From: Methylosinus sp. Sm6
Lineage (GTDB): Bacteria; Pseudomonadota; Alphaproteobacteria; Rhizobiales; Beijerinckiaceae
Length of the DNA: 64,000 nucleotides
Assembly (NCBI RefSeq): GCF_019802345.1
Contig: NZ_JAINDZ010000004.1
Location: 124,001-188,000 of the forward strand
Direction of reading: 5' to 3'
This document shows positions 51,646 to 60,649 of this stretch, in pieces. A program made the translations under genes and the position numbers. Below the pieces are notes generated by a model. The model was not told where the DNA came from and did not search any database. It saw nothing but the letters and a program-made list of their open reading frames with translations. Position 1 is the stretch's first letter. Each line of letters begins with the position of its first letter.

Positions 51646-52623
51646 ATGAGCAATTTCAAGAAGCACAAAGCCCATGTGCCGACGCGCCGCGATCACTATC
51701 AAGAAGTGACGGACCGAATCGTCGCTGCTCTCGAAGCCGGCACGCCTCCCTGGCGTCGACCCTGGGATCCCGAAAAATCGAGAGGATCGCTCTCGCCGAT
51801 CAACGCCGTCACGGGGCGTCGCTATCACGGGATCAACGTCCTTTTGCTCGGCTTGTCGCAATTTTCATTCGCGAACGGCGATCCTCGCTTTTGCAGCTAC
51901 AAGCAGGCGAAGGATCGAGGATGGCAGGTTCGAGCGGGCGAGAGAGGCACAACCGTTTACTTCTACAAGAGCCTACGCGTCGAAGATCGCGACGCTCCCG
52001 CGGATGGCAAGGAGCACACGCGTAACATTCCGCTGCTTCGCTCCTTCACTGTTTTTAACGGTTCGCAGATAGACGGCATTCCCGCCTTTACGCCGCCCAC
52101 GATCGAAGAGGCGCCATGGCGTCGATTCGACGCGGCGGACATCATCATGCGCAACAGCGGCGCCGTCATCCGCATCGGCGGTGATCGCGCCTTCTACCGT
52201 CCGGCTACCGATAGCATTCATTTGCCGCCGAAAAACGCGTTCCGTTCGCCGGAAGGACTCGCGTCGGTCGCGATTCATGAACTCGCCCATTGGAGTGCGG
52301 CGCCAGGCCGTCTGAACCGAGATCTGACAGGAGAATTCGGCTCCGCGAAATACGCGCTCGAGGAACTAATCGCGGATATTACAAGTTGTCTCGTCAACAC
52401 AGAACTCGGTCTGCCGACAGACATAGAGAACCACGCGAGCTATGTAGCGTTTTGGCTAGAGAGACTCAAGACCGACAAACGCGAAATCTTTCGCGCTGCG
52501 GCGGCGGCGCAGAAAGCCGCGGATTATTGCCTCGCCTTTCATCCGGACTTCGCCGAAAGCCAAAGCGACTCGGATGAACAGGACGCCGCTGATAGCGACG
52601 CGCCCCTCGTCGAGGCCGCGTGA
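51646..52623 (+). CDS. ardC: ArdC-type antirestriction protein
   Basis: This 325-residue protein has the ArdC/DUF1738 layout: an N-terminal single-strand-DNA-binding domain (VTDRIVAALEAGTPPWRRPWD, then GRRYHGINVLLLG and FCSYKQAKDRGWQVRAGERGTTVYF) and a C-terminal metallopeptidase-like domain with HELAHW and, later, EELIADITSCL supplying the third ligand. ArdC proteins protect incoming plasmid DNA from host nucleases during conjugation. The ATG at 51646 has GGAAAGGA upstream. It overlaps the PP-loop gene by 4 bases. Its presence near type III restriction genes and a ParB-like gene fits a mobile replicon. Confidence 0.92.
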   Translation: MSNFKKHKAHVPTRRDHYQEVTDRIVAALEAGTPPWRRPWDPEKSRGSLSPINAVTGRRYHGINVLLLGLSQFSFANGDPRFCSYKQAKDRGWQVRAGERGTTVYFYKSLRVEDRDAPADGKEHTRNIPLLRSFTVFNGSQIDGIPAFTPPTIEEAPWRRFDAADIIMRNSGAVIRIGGDRAFYRPATDSIHLPPKNAFRSPEGLASVAIHELAHWSAAPGRLNRDLTGEFGSAKYALEELIADITSCLVNTELGLPTDIENHASYVAFWLERLKTDKREIFRAAAAAQKAADYCLAFHPDFAESQSDSDEQDAADSDAPLVEAA

Positions 52624-53681
52624 TCGCCATGACACGCGCCATATCGACGAACCCCGCAGGCGGCGAGCATCCGCACGCTCGCTCTCGCCCCGAAACCTCC
52701 ATTGCTCCCGATCTCAGGAGCTACGATCACATTCTTGTCGCTTGCTCTGGCGGCAAAGATTCGCTCGCTTGTCTAATCCATCTCATTGATCAAGGAGCCG
52801 ATCCCGCTCGTATCGAATTGCATCATCATGACGTCGACGGTCGCGGGCCGCCGACGTTCGATTGGCCGATCACCGCGGGCTACTGCCGAGCGATCGCCGC
52901 GGCGTTCGGCGTTCAGATTTACTTTTCCTGGCGCGACGGAGGCCTGCGCCGCGAGATGTTGCGTGATCACGAGCCCACCGCCTGCGTGGCGTTCGAAACG
53001 CCCGAGGGAAGTATCGCGACATTCTGCGGCCGCGGCGGTCCTGGCACGCGTCTGCGCTTCCCCCAGGTCACGGCCGATTTGCGGCTTCGATGGTGCAGTT
53101 CCGTCGCGAAGATCGACGTGATGCGAAGCATGATCTGCAATTCGCCCCGCTTCCTCGGCAAGCGCACGCTCGTCGTCACCGGCGAGCGCGCCGAGGAGAG
53201 CCCAGCGAGGGCTCGCTATCTGACGTTCGAACCGCATCGCACCGATACGCGCGGCGGAACCCGCCGGCGTCGCCACGTCGATCATTGGCGTCCGATCCAC
53301 GGCTTGGAGGAACGACAAGTCTGGGATCTGCTCCGGCGTCACGGCGTCGTTCCGCATGTCGCCTATCAACTCGGCTTTGGACGCGTCTCCTGCATGCATT
53401 GCATCTTCGCCTCGCCCGATCAGTTGGCGACGGTCAGATGGATGGCGCCGGAGCGCTTCGAGATGATCGCCGAATACGAACGGCGCTTCGGCTGCACCGT
53501 CAAACGCGATGCTTCCATCCATGCCGTTGCCAATCGCGGCAGACCCTATCCGGCCGCGCTCGCTCGGCCAGATCTCGTGCAGCTCGCCATGTCCGAGCAT
53601 TGGTCGCCGGCGATACGCACATCTCCCGAGCGCTGGCGCCTGCCCGCCGGCGCCTTCGGCGACGCCGCCGGTCCCGGCTGA
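52620..53681 (+). CDS. PP-loop (PAPS reductase-like) protein
   Basis: 353 residues from the GTG at 52620, or 350 from the ATG at 52629. The P-loop of the adenine-nucleotide alpha hydrolase fold is ILVACSGGKDSLACLIH, as in PAPS reductase, DndC and related enzymes. Later blocks include RLRWCSSVAKIDVMR, VVTGERAEESPARARY, W-R-P-I-H and SCMHCIFAS, a Cys pair that may hold an iron-sulfur cluster or zinc. It probably adenylates or thiolates a substrate. It is translationally coupled to ardC, suggesting a plasmid-borne modification or antirestriction role, but that is inference. A sulfate-assimilation role is unlikely in this setting. Confidence 0.8.
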   Translation: MIAMTRAISTNPAGGEHPHARSRPETSIAPDLRSYDHILVACSGGKDSLACLIHLIDQGADPARIELHHHDVDGRGPPTFDWPITAGYCRAIAAAFGVQIYFSWRDGGLRREMLRDHEPTACVAFETPEGSIATFCGRGGPGTRLRFPQVTADLRLRWCSSVAKIDVMRSMICNSPRFLGKRTLVVTGERAEESPARARYLTFEPHRTDTRGGTRRRRHVDHWRPIHGLEERQVWDLLRRHGVVPHVAYQLGFGRVSCMHCIFASPDQLATVRWMAPERFEMIAEYERRFGCTVKRDASIHAVANRGRPYPAALARPDLVQLAMSEHWSPAIRTSPERWRLPAGAFGDAAGPG

Positions 53682-53746
53682 CGTCTGCGGGTCTCGGCTT
53701 CCCCTTTTTCACAATCCGTTTCTCGCCTCCCAGAGGAGACATCGAC

Positions 53747-54181
53747 ATGTCCCGCTCCTACACGCATTTTTCCTGCGTCCTTCCCCTCGGCCGTTCCGAA
53801 TTCGTGCCACCGGCGATTGCTCTCTATGAGCAATATGCCGAGGAGCTCGACGCCAGATTTGAGCACGTCTGCTTCACAGTGAAAGCCAGCGACGCCGATA
53901 GAGGATGTCTTCGCATCGTCTCCGGGGACGACGGCGATCCCGAACAAGTGATCGCATTCGTTCAGCGCTGTGCGAGAACGTTCGGATTGACCGGCCTATG
54001 GGGTTTCCATTGGAGTCAGGGCTGCGTGTTCCCCTCGTTCGACGCATTCGGTGGCGCAGCTTGCCTGCTCGATCTCGGCGAGCAGCGCGTCGTCGACAGG
54101 ATCGATTGTCGGCGCTGGCTCTCGGAACGTATCGCGCGTGACAAGACGCCGGCGGCTCGGCTCGTTCGGCTCCATTCGTGA
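53747..54181 (+). CDS. Unknown 144-residue plasmid-type protein
   Basis: A soluble protein starting MSRSYTHFSCVLPLG and containing FEHVCFTVKASD, VIAFVQRCARTFGLTGLWGFHWSQGCVFPSFDAFGGAA and a C-terminal VVDRIDCRRWLSE. I do not know the family, though the conserved-looking GLWGF-x-W-x-x-GC block suggests a compact alpha/beta fold. A CAGAGGAGA ribosome-binding site precedes it. It follows the PP-loop gene by 65 bases and precedes element E5. Confidence 0.65.
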   Translation: MSRSYTHFSCVLPLGRSEFVPPAIALYEQYAEELDARFEHVCFTVKASDADRGCLRIVSGDDGDPEQVIAFVQRCARTFGLTGLWGFHWSQGCVFPSFDAFGGAACLLDLGEQRVVDRIDCRRWLSERIARDKTPAARLVRLHS

Positions 54182-54253
54182 CGCCGCGCAATTCGTAGGT
54201 TCGAAAAAAGGAAATCCAAAAAGAAGAAGCAGAAAAAGGAGTCGTTACCGCGA

Positions 54254-54348
54254 ACGAACGGCCGCCGCAAAGGGTGGGTCGCTCCGGCCGCTTCGCTGGG
54301 CCGGATCAATCCCGGCGCACGAGCGCCGCCTTTGCCCCAGCCGTTCGT
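54254..54348 (+). ncRNA. Structured leader element E5
   Basis: Fifth copy, the most divergent and most telling. The outer helix is a perfect ACGAACGGC/GCCGTTCGT. The basal helix is CAAAGG (54268-54273) with CCTTTG (54329-54334), a compensatory pair change relative to E1-E4. The tip has two hairpins, TCCGGCC/GGCCGGA and CGGCGC-ACGA-GCGCCG. An A-rich run (GAAAAAAGGAAATCC...) precedes it. It ends 50 bases before the next start. Confidence 0.65.
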
Positions 54349-54398
54349 CCTCGGTGCGTGATCGGGGTCTTCGAGAAGAAGATCGAGAGGAGACTCCG

Positions 54399-54725
54399 AT
54401 GCAACAGATCAGCACGACTGAATCCGAAACTCGTGATGCCGCCACCGCGGCGGCGTTCGGCCTCGACGCGTTGGACCACGACGCCGCGCGCCGCGACGGC
54501 TGGGTCATATCCGATTGCGGCAGCTATCGCGACGGCGCACCCCGCATCGAGCTGCAGAAGTTCGACAATTCGGAGCAAGGTTCACCGAGTTTTCGCGACG
54601 ACAGAGAGGCCTGGGCGCATGTCGTCGCGCGGGTGCGTGCGGGCTCCGCGCTTCACATGCAAGCGCTCGATCTCGTCGATCGCCGCGAGCGCTTCGCCAT
54701 CGAAGCCGCCTTCGGACACTGGTGA
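54399..54725 (+). CDS. Unknown 108-residue acidic protein
   Basis: Starts MQQISTTESETRDAATAAAF and contains GWVISDCGSYRDGAPRIELQKFD followed by REAWAHVVARVRAGSALHMQALDLV. The layout is a short beta part and then a helix. No family is recognised. GAGAGGAGA precedes the ATG. It lies between element E5 and a terminator, so it forms a single-gene unit. Confidence 0.6.
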   Translation: MQQISTTESETRDAATAAAFGLDALDHDAARRDGWVISDCGSYRDGAPRIELQKFDNSEQGSPSFRDDREAWAHVVARVRAGSALHMQALDLVDRRERFAIEAAFGHW

Positions 54726-54782
54726 GTCCGCCGACCGCCGGCTCCCGAGCCTTCCCCTTCGATCATTCGCTCGACTGCCCAT

Positions 54783-54813
54783 GCCCGGCCGCCCATCGCG
54801 CGCCGGGCTTTTT
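54783..54813 (+). terminator. Rho-independent terminator
   Basis: A 7-base-pair stem GCCCGGC/GCCGGGC with a 12-base loop is followed by TTTTT. It ends the transcript of the 108-residue gene just before the methylase-helicase gene. Confidence 0.65.
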
Positions 54814-54839
54814 CGTGCTCGCCGAAAGGACTTCTCGCC

Positions 54840-57800
54840 ATGGCCAAGGACAGCAATCAGCTGACGCTTTCTCTGTTCGACTCGACCAGCCTCTCCGGAG
54901 GATTGACGCTCGACAGCGGAGGTTTCCGTCCCTCGACCGATGTCCCCGAAGAGGACGAAGCGCCGGCCGTCCTGGCGCCGCCCGCCATTCCTGCGCAGGA
55001 CTTCGTGCTGCGCGGCGACCGCCAGCTCGCCCACGGCTGGAAAGCCCGCGCCGCCGACAATCTCGCCGCCATCCGGCTCGCCCTCGAAATCGAGGCTGAA
55101 AAGCGGAATGCGACTTCGGAGGAGCAGGACGTCCTGAGCCGCTTCGTCGGCTTCGGCGCGTGCGACCTCGCCGATATAATGTTCCGCCGCGCCGGCGAGA
55201 GCTTCGCCGAGGGCTGGGAGGATCTTGGCGAGGAGCTGGAGCGGCTCGTCCCGCGCGAAGAGCTGGCGAGCCTCGCCCGCGCCACGCAATATGCCCATTA
55301 CACGCCCGAATTCATCATTCGCGCCATCTGGCGCGCCGTCCAGCGCATGGGCTTTGCCGGCGGCGCGATCCTGGAGCCCGGATGCGGGACGGGGCTCTTC
55401 TTCTCCCTCATGCCGGAAGCGCTCGCCGGCAAATCGAGCCTCACCGGCGTCGAGATGGACGCCACCACCGCACGCATCGCATCGCAGCTGTTTCCGAACG
55501 CCTGGATCCGGCGCGAGGATTTTACGAAGGCGCGCCTCTCCGAGAGCTTCGAGCTCGTCATCGGCAATCCGCCGTTCAGCGACCGGCGCGCGCGTCTCGA
55601 GGGGGCAGAGCGCCTCGACCTTTCGCTGCATGATTATTTCATCGCGCGGTCGGTCGAACGGTTGAAGCCGGGCGGTCTCGCCGCCTTCGTCACCAGCCGC
55701 TGGACCATGGACAAGGTCGACGACAAGGCGCGCGCCCATATCGCCGTCATAGCCGATCTCGTCGGCGCGATCCGGCTTCCCGAGGGAGCCATGAACGCCG
55801 CCGCAGGAACCGACGTCGTCATCGACATCCTGTTCCTGCAGAGGCGCGCCGCTGACCAGGAGCCCGCCGGCGCGCTCTGGCAGGACCTCGCCGAGGCAAT
55901 CCCCGCCGAGGATGGCGAGGAGGCTCTCTCGATCAATCGATATTTCATCGATCATCCAGAGATGGTCATGGGGCTCCATGCGCGGACCAGCAGCGCCTAT
56001 GGGCCGACCTACACCTGCCTGCGAAAGGACCGCGCCGCGCTCGACGACGAGATCGACGCCGCCGTTTCGCGCCTGCCGCGCGGAATCCATCAGCCGAGCG
56101 AGCGCGTCGCCGCGACCGCGCCGAGCCGGCCCGCCCTTCGCGTCGGGACGGCGGCCGAAGGCGCGACGATCAAGGAGGGCAGCTTCGTCATCGTCGACGA
56201 CGCGCTGATGCAGATCATCGACGGCGCGCCCTGCAAGATCGAGGTGCGCGGCGGCAAGGGGGGCGAAGGCATTCCCGCAAAACACGCCCGCATCATTCGC
56301 ACCCTCATTCCGATCCGCGACGCCATCCGCGAGGTCCTGCGCGCCCAGGAGGCCAATGAGCCCTGGGGTCCGGCCCAGACGCGCCTGCGCATCGCCTACA
56401 ACAGCTTCCTGCGCAATTTCGGAGCGATCAATCTCACCACCATCAGCGAGACGACGGATCCGAAAACCGGCGAGGCGCGCGAGACCCAGCGCCGCCCCAA
56501 TCTCCAGCCCTTCCTCGACGACCCCGACGTCTGGCTCGTCGCCTCGATCGAGGACTATGACGTCGAGACCGGCGTGGCGAAGAAGGGACCGATCTTCTCC
56601 GAGCGCGTGCTGCATCCGCCGGCGACGCCGACGATCGAGAGCGCGGCCGACGCCCTCGCCGTCACCCTGCACGAGCTCGGCCATGTGGACATCGACCGCA
56701 TCGCCGAGCTCCTCGGCCGCTCGCGCGACGAAGCGCTCGCCGAGCTCGGGGATCGCGTCTTCCTCGATCCTCAGACCACGATCGAGGGCTTCGAAAGCTG
56801 GCAGACCGCCGACGCCTATCTGTCCGGCCCAGTGCGCACCAAGCTCGCCGCCGCGATCATCGCCGCAGAGCGAGATGCGCGCTATCGGCGCAATGTCGAG
56901 GCGCTAGGCCCGGTCCAGCCCGAGGATCTGAAGCCCTCGGATATTTCGGCGCGGCTCGGCGCGCCATGGATCCCGACCGCCGATGTCACCGCCTTCGTCG
57001 CCGAGGTCATCGGCGTGGAGGCCTCGATCCGCCACACCATCGAGATCGCCTCCTGGACCGTCGAGCTCTCCGCCTTCTCCGGTCGCGCCGAGGCGACCTC
57101 CGAATGGGGCACGGCGCGGCGCAACGCCGGCCTGCTGCTCGGCGACGCGCTCAATTCCTCGATCCCGCAAATCTACGACGTCTGGAAGGAGGACGGCAGA
57201 GAGCGGCGCGAGCTGAACGCCGCCGAGACCGAGGCGGCCAAGGAGAAGCTCGCCAAGATCAAGACGGCTTTCGAGCGTTGGGTCTGGACCAATGTCGAAC
57301 GGGCCGAGCGGCTCACCCGCATCTACAACGACCAGTTCAACAATCTGGTCCCGCGGCATTTCGACGGAGCCCATCTCCAGCTTCCCGGCGCGAGCAGCGT
57401 CATCAAATTCTACGACCACCAGAAGCGCGCCATTTGGCGCATCGTCAGCGCCGGCAAGACCTACATCGCCCATTCGGTCGGCGCCGGAAAGACCTTCACC
57501 ATCGCCGCCGCCATCATGGAGCAGAAGCGGCTCGGCCTCGTCGCCAAGGCGATGCTGGTGGTTCCTGGCCATTGCCTGGCGCAGGCGAGCCGCGAATTCC
57601 TCCTGCTCTATCCGAACGCCCGCATTCTGGTCGCCGACGAGACGAATTTCTCCAAGGACAAGCGCCAGCGCTTCCTCGCTCGCGCCGCCACGGCGCAGTG
57701 GGATTGCATCATCATCACCCACAGCGCCTTCAAATTCGTGCCGGCGCCCGCCGCCTTCGAGCAGGCGCTCATTCAGACCCACCTCGCCAGTTATTCCGAA

Positions 57801-59897
57801 TTGCTCGAGAAAATCGATGGCGACGACCGAATCTCGCGCAAGCGCATCGAGCGCATGAAGGAAGGCCTGGAAGCCAAGCTCGAAGCCTTGCAGAGCCGCA
57901 AGGACGACCTTCTGACCATCGGCGAGATGGGCGTCGACCAGCTCATCGTCGACGAGGCGCAGGAGTTTCGCAAGCTCTCCTTCGCCACCAATATGACGAG
58001 CCTGAAGGGCGTCGATCCGGACGGATCGCAGCGCGCCTGGGACCTCTTCGTCAAATCCCGCTTCGTCGACGAGAAGAACCCCGGCCGGGCTCTGCTCCTC
58101 GCCTCCGGCACGCCGATCACCAATACGCTCGGCGAGATGTTCACCCTGCAACGCTTCATGCAGCCGGAGACGCTCGAAGAGCGGGGCATTCACGAGTTCG
58201 ACGCCTGGGCCGCGACCTTCGGCGAGACGCGCACCGAGCTCGAGCTGCAGCCATCCGGCCTCTACAAGCCGGTCACGCGCTTTTCGGAATTCGTCAATGT
58301 CGCCGATCTCATGGCCATGTATCGCTCGGTCGCCGACGTCGTGCTCAAATCGGACCTGCGCCATTATCTGCGTCTGCCGAGCGTCAAGGGCGGCAAGCGC
58401 CAGATCGTCACGGCCGAGCCGACCGCCGCCTTCAAGGCCTACCAGAAAATCCTCGCCGAGCGCATCGCCGTCATCGAGAAGCGCAAGACCAAGCCTGAGA
58501 AGGGCGACGACATTCTCCTCTCCGTCATCACCGACGGCCGCCACGCCGCCATCGATCTGCGCTTCGTCCTCCCCGGCCATGCGAATGAGGACGGCAACAA
58601 GCTCAATGCCCTGATCGATAACGTCTTTGCGATCTGGCGCGAGACGGCGGACCGCCGCTACACAAGGGCCGACGGCGTCCCCTACCTCCTGCCCGGCGCG
58701 GCGCAGATGATCTTCTCCGATCTCGGCACGCTCAATGTGGAGGCGACGCGCGGCTTCTCGGCCTACCGCTGGATCAAGTCGCGGCTCGTCGCGCTCGGCG
58801 TTCTCGCCGAGCAAATCGCCTTCATGCAGGATTACAAGAAGTCGAGCGCCAAGCAGCGTTTGTTCCAGGACATCAACGCCGGCAAGACCCGCATCCTGAT
58901 CGGATCGTCCGACACGATGGGCACGGGCGTCAACGCCCAGCGCCGTCTAGTCGCGCTCCATCACCTCGACGTTCCCTGGCTCCCCTCGCACATCGAACAG
59001 CGCGAAGGCCGTATCGAGCGCCAGGGCAACGAGAATGAGGAGATCGAGCTCTACGCCTATGCCACCAAGGGCAGTGTCGACGCCACGGGCTGGCAATTGC
59101 TCGAACGGAAGGCCCGCTTCATCGAGATGGCCATGTCCGGCGACCGCAGCATCCGTCGGCTGGAGGACGCCGGATCGCAGGTCAATCAATTCGCCATGGC
59201 GAAGGCCATTGCATCGGGCGACCCGAGGCTCATGCAGAAGGCCGGGCTCGAAGCCGAGATCGCTCGCCTGGAACGCCTGCGCGACGCGCATTTCGACGAT
59301 CAATACGCCGTCCGCCGCACGATCTCCACAACCGAGGCCTCGCTCCGTCACGCCGAAAAGCGGATCGCCGAGATCGAGCAGGACATCGCCAGACGAACCC
59401 CGACCCGCGGCGACGCCTTCCGCATGGAGGTGAACGGAGAGCGATTCGTCGAACGCAAGGACGCCGGCGCCGCCCTCCTCAGAGGCATCCGCGCCAGGGA
59501 GTTCGAAGGCAAGGGCGGCGAATGGCGCATCGCCAATATCGGCGGCTTCGATTTGTCCGTCACGGCAAGATCCGTCGCGCGCCAGAAGCTCGCGCAGGTC
59601 GAGCTGACGATGCAGCCCGCCGGCCGACATATGGAGATCGAGTATTCGCACGATCTGACGCCGCTCGGAATCGTTTCACGCCTCGAATATTGCCTCTCGC
59701 GCTTCGAAGTGGAGTTGGCCGAGCAGAAGCGCGCCATGCACGACGCCGCCGAACGCCTCCCGGCCTATCGCCGGCGTCTCGATAAAGCTTTCGCCTACGA
59801 AAACGAGCTCGACATGAAGCGCGACGAGCTGGCGGCGCTCGACGCTTCGCTCGCCGCGAACGACGACGGCAAGTCCGAAGCCCCCTCTGCGGCCTGA
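54840..59897 (+). CDS. Giant DNA methylase-helicase fusion of mobile replicons
   Basis: 1685 residues. An N6-adenine methylase-like domain spans about residues 150-300 (HYTPEFIIRAIWRAVQ, ILEPGCGTGLFF, and NPPF near residue 242). A mostly helical part leads to an SF2 helicase: Walker A VGAGKTFTIAAAIM near residue 880, LIVDEAQEFRKL (DEAQ) near 1036, LLLASGTPITNT, and motifs V/VI GTGVNAQRR and EQREGRIERQGN near 1390. The C-terminal 250 residues are coiled-coil-rich. Similar fusions occur on large plasmids and integrative elements, and in DarB-like phage antirestriction proteins, where they protect or remodel transferred DNA. The exact role is unknown. A GAAAGGA ribosome-binding site precedes it. 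Confidence 0.88.
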   Translation: MAKDSNQLTLSLFDSTSLSGGLTLDSGGFRPSTDVPEEDEAPAVLAPPAIPAQDFVLRGDRQLAHGWKARAADNLAAIRLALEIEAEKRNATSEEQDVLSRFVGFGACDLADIMFRRAGESFAEGWEDLGEELERLVPREELASLARATQYAHYTPEFIIRAIWRAVQRMGFAGGAILEPGCGTGLFFSLMPEALAGKSSLTGVEMDATTARIASQLFPNAWIRREDFTKARLSESFELVIGNPPFSDRRARLEGAERLDLSLHDYFIARSVERLKPGGLAAFVTSRWTMDKVDDKARAHIAVIADLVGAIRLPEGAMNAAAGTDVVIDILFLQRRAADQEPAGALWQDLAEAIPAEDGEEALSINRYFIDHPEMVMGLHARTSSAYGPTYTCLRKDRAALDDEIDAAVSRLPRGIHQPSERVAATAPSRPALRVGTAAEGATIKEGSFVIVDDALMQIIDGAPCKIEVRGGKGGEGIPAKHARIIRTLIPIRDAIREVLRAQEANEPWGPAQTRLRIAYNSFLRNFGAINLTTISETTDPKTGEARETQRRPNLQPFLDDPDVWLVASIEDYDVETGVAKKGPIFSERVLHPPATPTIESAADALAVTLHELGHVDIDRIAELLGRSRDEALAELGDRVFLDPQTTIEGFESWQTADAYLSGPVRTKLAAAIIAAERDARYRRNVEALGPVQPEDLKPSDISARLGAPWIPTADVTAFVAEVIGVEASIRHTIEIASWTVELSAFSGRAEATSEWGTARRNAGLLLGDALNSSIPQIYDVWKEDGRERRELNAAETEAAKEKLAKIKTAFERWVWTNVERAERLTRIYNDQFNNLVPRHFDGAHLQLPGASSVIKFYDHQKRAIWRIVSAGKTYIAHSVGAGKTFTIAAAIMEQKRLGLVAKAMLVVPGHCLAQASREFLLLYPNARILVADETNFSKDKRQRFLARAATAQWDCIIITHSAFKFVPAPAAFEQALIQTHLASYSELLEKIDGDDRISRKRIERMKEGLEAKLEALQSRKDDLLTIGEMGVDQLIVDEAQEFRKLSFATNMTSLKGVDPDGSQRAWDLFVKSRFVDEKNPGRALLLASGTPITNTLGEMFTLQRFMQPETLEERGIHEFDAWAATFGETRTELELQPSGLYKPVTRFSEFVNVADLMAMYRSVADVVLKSDLRHYLRLPSVKGGKRQIVTAEPTAAFKAYQKILAERIAVIEKRKTKPEKGDDILLSVITDGRHAAIDLRFVLPGHANEDGNKLNALIDNVFAIWRETADRRYTRADGVPYLLPGAAQMIFSDLGTLNVEATRGFSAYRWIKSRLVALGVLAEQIAFMQDYKKSSAKQRLFQDINAGKTRILIGSSDTMGTGVNAQRRLVALHHLDVPWLPSHIEQREGRIERQGNENEEIELYAYATKGSVDATGWQLLERKARFIEMAMSGDRSIRRLEDAGSQVNQFAMAKAIASGDPRLMQKAGLEAEIARLERLRDAHFDDQYAVRRTISTTEASLRHAEKRIAEIEQDIARRTPTRGDAFRMEVNGERFVERKDAGAALLRGIRAREFEGKGGEWRIANIGGFDLSVTARSVARQKLAQVELTMQPAGRHMEIEYSHDLTPLGIVSRLEYCLSRFEVELAEQKRAMHDAAERLPAYRRRLDKAFAYENELDMKRDELAALDASLAANDDGKSEAPSAA

Positions 59898-60005
59898 CGC
59901 GCGGACCTTCGGCGCAGGCTGGTCTGAGCATCTCGGCGCGGGCGATCCCATGGAGCCCGCATCGCCACGCGCCGCGCCCGCCCCATTCCAATCAGGAGAT
60001 CTTCG

Positions 60006-60557
60006 ATGCTCCCGACCGCAATCACTCGATCTCTCCGAATGCCGCAACTGACGGCCGCCGACTTCACGCCGACCAAATTCCATACGGTCGACGACAAGGC
60101 CTAGTTCGCCAACTCGCTGCTGAAATTCCTCGCCGACGACTGCCCGAAGAGCGGCTTCACTGACCGACTGTATGTGCGCCTCTCCAACAGCTTTGGAAAC
60201 ATTGCCTACTACGATAGGCAAGGCTTCTTCGAGCACTTCTTTCTGGCTTTGGAAACGAAGGCAGAATTCCTCGAACAAACGCTGCAATGGCCCTGTTATG
60301 GCTCCGCGGAATTTACATTTTGCGACGTGGAGATCCTCGTCCAATCGCGGATCACGACGGCGAACCTTCTCGCGATCGTAAAGGCGCAGCGCGACAGTGA
60401 CATCGCTCGCCGAGAGCGCGAGTTGCTCGAGCGTCTGAAAGCCAAATACGAGCCGATGCCCCGACCGGATGCGCTCTCCGGTCTGGCGTCGCCGGCCACA
60501 GCGCCCGAGCCGCCGACGGTCCTGCGCCAAGGATCGCTGTTTGATTTCTCCGAATGA
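60006..60557 (+). pseudogene. Unknown plasmid gene interrupted by an in-frame TAG
   Basis: The frame from ATG 60006 (CAGGAGA ribosome-binding site) reads MLPTAITRSLRMPQLTAADF to DDKA, meets TAG at 60102-60104, and continues in the same phase with FANSLLKFLADDCP through to LFDFSE at 60557. A TGG-to-TAG change at a Trp codon fits. Protein features after the stop include NSFGNIAYYDRQGFFEHFF and a charged helix ending LLERLKAKYEP. A GTG at 60174 could restart translation and give 127 residues. The family is unknown. Confidence 0.65.
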
Positions 60558-60649
60558 ACGACGCGGCTCCTGCGCGCTGCGATCGTCGAGGATAGGCGAG
60601 CGCCGAGAGGAACAAACACGAAAATCAGAATGAAGAAAAAGGCGATTTG

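Noticed and set aside
54582-56684. 700-codon minus-strand frame
   Set aside because: Antisense to the methylase-helicase, which has clear catalytic motifs; the minus product has none.
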